14,943 nt of DNA from Bacteroidales bacterium UBA6340 (GTDB lineage Bacteria; Bacteroidota; Bacteroidia; Bacteroidales; Paludibacteraceae), in assembly GCA_002440265.1 (NCBI GenBank), contig DJSG01000007.1:1-14943 (forward strand), read 5' to 3'. The position numbers and the translations under genes were made by a program. The notes beneath the pieces are model-generated. The model had not been told where the DNA came from and did no database searches. It was given only the letters and a program-made list of their open reading frames with translations. How positions within the stretch are numbered: the stretch's first letter is position 1; each line of letters starts with the position of its first letter. Below, piece by piece: positions 11,861 to 14,943 of the stretch.

Positions 11861-14800
11861 CGTGAGGATGTCGTCCTGCTCCTGCATACGGAGCCAATGG
11901 TAGAAGTCCTTGTCCATACGGATGGGGTGAGCATTGAACGAGATGAGGTTCTGCCGTGTGCCGTCGTGCACCTGCAGGCGCAGGGGGGTAGTGCCTGCAT
12001 GCGAGGCGCAGTAGGTGGCGAGGTCGTCCACAAAGTCGGGCTGAATCTTGTCGATGTGTATGTTGAGCGTGATTTGTTTGAGTCGCTTTTGTGCGGCGTC
12101 CATCACCTCGACTTGCTGCACAACGAACTCATATTCTGCGGTGTCGATGTCCTTGGGTTGGAACCATCGTTGCCCTTTTCCGCGCTGCTGAATGGTGCAT
12201 GTGAGGAAGGCATAGACGTTGGGTTTGAGGATGGGGTCGCCCTGCTGATAGGCGGTGCCGAAGAGTACGAACTCGTGGCTGCCGGTATAGTCCTCGATGG
12301 TGTAGCGTCCATAAGGGTTGCCCTTTTGTGAGGTGCGGGTCTCGGCGGACACCACGATACCGCCGAAGAGCATGGGTTGGTCTTCGTGTTGGCGTATCCA
12401 GTCGACGGGGTTTGCTTTTTTCTCGTCTTCGGGTTGTTCGTCGTCGGTATTCCCGTTGGCAGCCATAGCGGCTTTTCGTGCCTCGGGTGTGCGCCAGCCA
12501 TCGAAACGGGTGAGTTCGTCGGCAGTGACATTGCAGATGTCGGTTACCTCAAACTCGTAGTTGTCAAGGGGGTGTGCGGAAAGGAAGATGCCGATGAGCG
12601 ATTTCTCTCTGTTGAGTCGCTCGATGACGCTCCAACGTGGGACTTGCGGGAGTTCGGGTCGTTGTATCTCGATGCCGAAGTCGCCTCCGAGGTCTCCGAA
12701 GAGGGAGTTTTGCTGCTGTTGTTTGTCCTGCTGGAACATATTGCCGTAGCGCATGAGGGTCTCGAGGACGTTTTCGGCTTTGCTGTTTACGCCGAAGAAC
12801 TGCTCGCGATAGGTGCCGTCGAAACAATCGAATGCCCCTGCACAGGCGAGGTTCTCGATGGTCTTGCGGTTGCAAGCCGAGAGATTGACGCGCTCGAGGA
12901 AGTCGAAGATGTCCTTGTACTTGCCGTTGCGGTTGCGCTCCGTGATAATAGCCTCCACGGCACCTTCGCCCACACCTTTGATACCGCCCAAGCCGAAGCG
13001 GATGTCGCCGTGGCTGTTGACGGTGAAGGTGAGTTCGGACTCGTTGACATCGGGCTCGAGTACCTGTATCTTCATGGCTTTGCACTCGTCCATGAACTTG
13101 GTAACCTCCTTGATGTCGTCTTTGGAGACGGTCAGGTTGGCAGCCATAAACTCGGCAGGGTAGTGCGCCTTGAGGTAAGCGGTCTGGTATGCCACCCACG
13201 AGTAGCACGCGGCGTGGGACTTGTTGAACGCATAGGAGGCGAATTTCTCCCAGTCTTTCCAAATCTTGTCTAATATCTGTTCGTCATGCCCGTTGGCTTT
13301 ACCGCCCTCCATAAACTTGCCTTTGAGTTCCTGCAGTATCGCCATCTGCTTCTTGCCCATCGCCTTTCGCAGTTTGTCGCTCTCGCCGCGGGTGAAGTTC
13401 GCCAGCAGTCGCGAGAGAAGCATGACCTGCTCCTGATAGACCGTAACGCCGTAGGTGTCCTTCAGGTACTTCTCCATAATCGGGATGTCGTACGTTACGG
13501 GTTCGAGTCCCTGTTTGCGGCGGATGAACTGCGGGATATAATCCATAGGTCCCGGGCGGTAGAGGGCGTTCATGGCGATGATGTCGCCGATGACGGTCGG
13601 TTTGAGTTCCCTCATGTACTTGCGCATACCCGGCGACTCGAACTGGAACACGCCTATGGTGCGCCCCTCCTGGAACAGTCGGTAGGTCTCTGCATCGTCA
13701 ATGGGGATGTGGTCGATGTCGATGTCAATGCCGTGCGCTTTCTTGATATTTTTGAGGCACTCCTTAATAATCGTAAGCGTAATCAGTCCGAGAAAGTCCA
13801 TCTTGATGAGTCCCACGCTTTCGATGACGTGTCCGTCGTATTCGGTTACAAGCACACGGCGTTTGGTGTCTTTGTCCTCGACGCTTGACAGCGGGGCGAA
13901 CTTCGTCAGGTCGTCTGCTCCGATGATGACCCCGCAGGCATGGATACCCACCTGGCGGATGGTGTCCTCGAGTTGCAGGGCATAGTTGAGCATGCTGCGT
14001 ATCTCGGGTTCGCCCTGCTCGTACTCGTGTTTGAGTTCGTCCACATACTTGTAGCAGTTTTTCAGGTTCACTTTGGGCGACTTGCCTTTCTCGTCCTTGA
14101 TGTTGTCTGGGAAACCGCGGTCGGGGATATACGATTTCAGTTCGTTCACCTTAGCCAAAGGCACACGTTGCACACGCCCCACATCGGAGATAGCAGACTT
14201 GGTAGCCATCTTGCCGTAGGTGATGATATGCGCTACATGCGTCTCGCCGTACTTGCGGCTTACCCAGTCCAGTACCTTGCCGCGTCCCGCATCGTCGAAG
14301 TCGGTGTCGATATCGGGCAGCGAGACACGGTCGGGGTTGAGGAAACGCTCGAACAGCAGGTCGTATTTCAGAGGGTCAAGGTCAGTGATGTGCAGGCAGT
14401 AGGCTACTACCGAACCCGCCGCCGAACCACGTCCGGGGCCTACACTGACGCCCAATTCCTCGCGCGCACCGCGGATAAAGTCCATCACGATGAGGAAGTA
14501 GCCGGGGAAACCCATCGTCTTCATCACGTGCAACTCAAACAGGATACGGTTCACCACCTCGCGTTGCCGCTCGTCCAAATCCGCCGCGTCCCAATAGTGA
14601 TAATCCAGCCCCTTGGTGTTCTCCAGAAACGGCTCCAGTTCGGGGTAACGCTTCTTCGCACCGTTCCACGTGAGGAAACTCAGGTACTCCGCCTCGAACT
14701 TGATGCGATACATGCGGTCGTATCCGTCGAGGTTCTTGAACCGCTTCTGTGCATCTTTCTCGCTCAACGGGTTTTGCCCGTGTTCGTCGGTCATAAACTC

Positions 14801-14943
14801 CTGCCACAGGTCCTGCTCGGTATATTTCTGCCGTATCTCGTCTTCCGTGCCGAAGTCTTTCGGGATGTCGAACAGCGGCATAATAGGTCCGTGGTCGATG
14901 TCGTATATCTCCACTTTGTCCGCTATCTCCTGCGTGTTCGCCA
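11846..14943 (-). CDS. dnaE: DNA polymerase III alpha subunit (5' end beyond window)
   Basis: The replicative DNA polymerase catalytic subunit. About 1031 residues are visible; the frame stays open to the window edge (ANTQEIADKVEIYD at the first codons), so roughly the first 220-240 residues, mainly the PHP domain, are missing. The palm motifs are intact: VGPGRGSAAGSVVAYCL, then LPDIDTDF (about 14299-14322) with two catalytic Asp, and KMDFLGLITLTII with the third. HACGVIIGA, RPGPMDYIPQFIRRK and VYQEQVMLL follow, then a helix-hairpin-helix region near IRFGLGGIKGVGEGAVEAI, and an OB-type fold (GGIVVSAETRTSQKGNPYGRYTIED) before the C-terminal tail ending THTVN. It is a DnaE1-type enzyme rather than PolC or DnaE2. 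Its terminator is probably at 11645-11682. Confidence 0.97.
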   Translation of the reverse strand, partial: ANTQEIADKVEIYDIDHGPIMPLFDIPKDFGTEDEIRQKYTEQDLWQEFMTDEHGQNPLSEKDAQKRFKNLDGYDRMYRIKFEAEYLSFLTWNGAKKRYPELEPFLENTKGLDYHYWDAADLDERQREVVNRILFELHVMKTMGFPGYFLIVMDFIRGAREELGVSVGPGRGSAAGSVVAYCLHITDLDPLKYDLLFERFLNPDRVSLPDIDTDFDDAGRGKVLDWVSRKYGETHVAHIITYGKMATKSAISDVGRVQRVPLAKVNELKSYIPDRGFPDNIKDEKGKSPKVNLKNCYKYVDELKHEYEQGEPEIRSMLNYALQLEDTIRQVGIHACGVIIGADDLTKFAPLSSVEDKDTKRRVLVTEYDGHVIESVGLIKMDFLGLITLTIIKECLKNIKKAHGIDIDIDHIPIDDAETYRLFQEGRTIGVFQFESPGMRKYMRELKPTVIGDIIAMNALYRPGPMDYIPQFIRRKQGLEPVTYDIPIMEKYLKDTYGVTVYQEQVMLLSRLLANFTRGESDKLRKAMGKKQMAILQELKGKFMEGGKANGHDEQILDKIWKDWEKFASYAFNKSHAACYSWVAYQTAYLKAHYPAEFMAANLTVSKDDIKEVTKFMDECKAMKIQVLEPDVNESELTFTVNSHGDIRFGLGGIKGVGEGAVEAIITERNRNGKYKDIFDFLERVNLSACNRKTIENLACAGAFDCFDGTYREQFFGVNSKAENVLETLMRYGNMFQQDKQQQQNSLFGDLGGDFGIEIQRPELPQVPRWSVIERLNREKSLIGIFLSAHPLDNYEFEVTDICNVTADELTRFDGWRTPEARKAAMAANGNTDDEQPEDEKKANPVDWIRQHEDQPMLFGGIVVSAETRTSQKGNPYGRYTIEDYTGSHEFVLFGTAYQQGDPILKPNVYAFLTCTIQQRGKGQRWFQPKDIDTAEYEFVVQQVEVMDAAQKRLKQITLNIHIDKIQPDFVDDLATYCASHAGTTPLRLQVHDGTRQNLISFNAHPIRMDKDFYHWLRMQEQDDILTHTVN

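Noticed and set aside
12377..13273. 298-codon plus-strand open frame opposite dnaE
   Set aside because: Antisense shadow of well-conserved DnaE sequence, with Val/Glu/Asp-rich low-information protein and no promoter.

Overview
The window looks like a chromosomal segment of a Bacteroidales bacterium. Four places carry the Bacteroidetes-type promoter (TTG, about 19-22 bp, then TAnnTTTG). The gene content fits as well: a DUF2147 secreted protein, a Bacteroidetes-style DnaE, a nucleoside kinase with threonyl-tRNA-synthetase-like N-terminal domains, and a PorZ-type protein. PorZ points to a lineage with a type IX secretion system (T9SS), so probably not Bacteroides itself. No species can be named from the sequence alone.

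Left end (1-1628): an AT-rich accessory stretch. It holds a two-gene toxin-antitoxin-like operon (a small basic protein, then a PIN-domain protein overlapping it by ATGA) behind a good promoter. Next comes the stump of a second PIN operon with the same ATGA junction, cut off after 26 codons inside a compound inverted repeat. About 700 bp without genes follow, containing a terminator-like hairpin, two copies of a 41-42 bp hairpin repeat with a 52 bp period, and an orphan promoter-like motif beside a small palindrome.

Middle (1629-6951): a minus-strand DUF2147 gene and a plus-strand operon rdgB-porZ diverge from back-to-back promoters. RdgB removes non-canonical purine nucleotides. The 1371-residue second protein has the layout of PorZ, the T9SS attachment-complex protein, but its body is present twice in tandem before a single C-terminal sorting-type domain.

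Right half (6937-14943, all minus strand): one apparent operon runs nucleoside kinase, SPOR-domain protein, folE (GTP cyclohydrolase I), phosphoethanolamine transferase. Spacings are 14 bp, a 4 bp overlap and 4-25 bp. Its last gene overlaps the end of porZ tail to tail. Upstream lies dnaE (DNA polymerase III alpha), missing its N-terminal PHP part because the window ends. The 566 bp between dnaE and the kinase hold two sibling terminators, a palindromic repeat insertion flanked by an imperfect duplication of the dnaE stop region, and AATGC microrepeats.

The most unusual items are the tandem-duplicated PorZ, the truncated second PIN operon fused to a compound inverted repeat, the 52 bp-period hairpin repeats, and the element at the dnaE stop codon. 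I did not find a clearly new multi-gene system.
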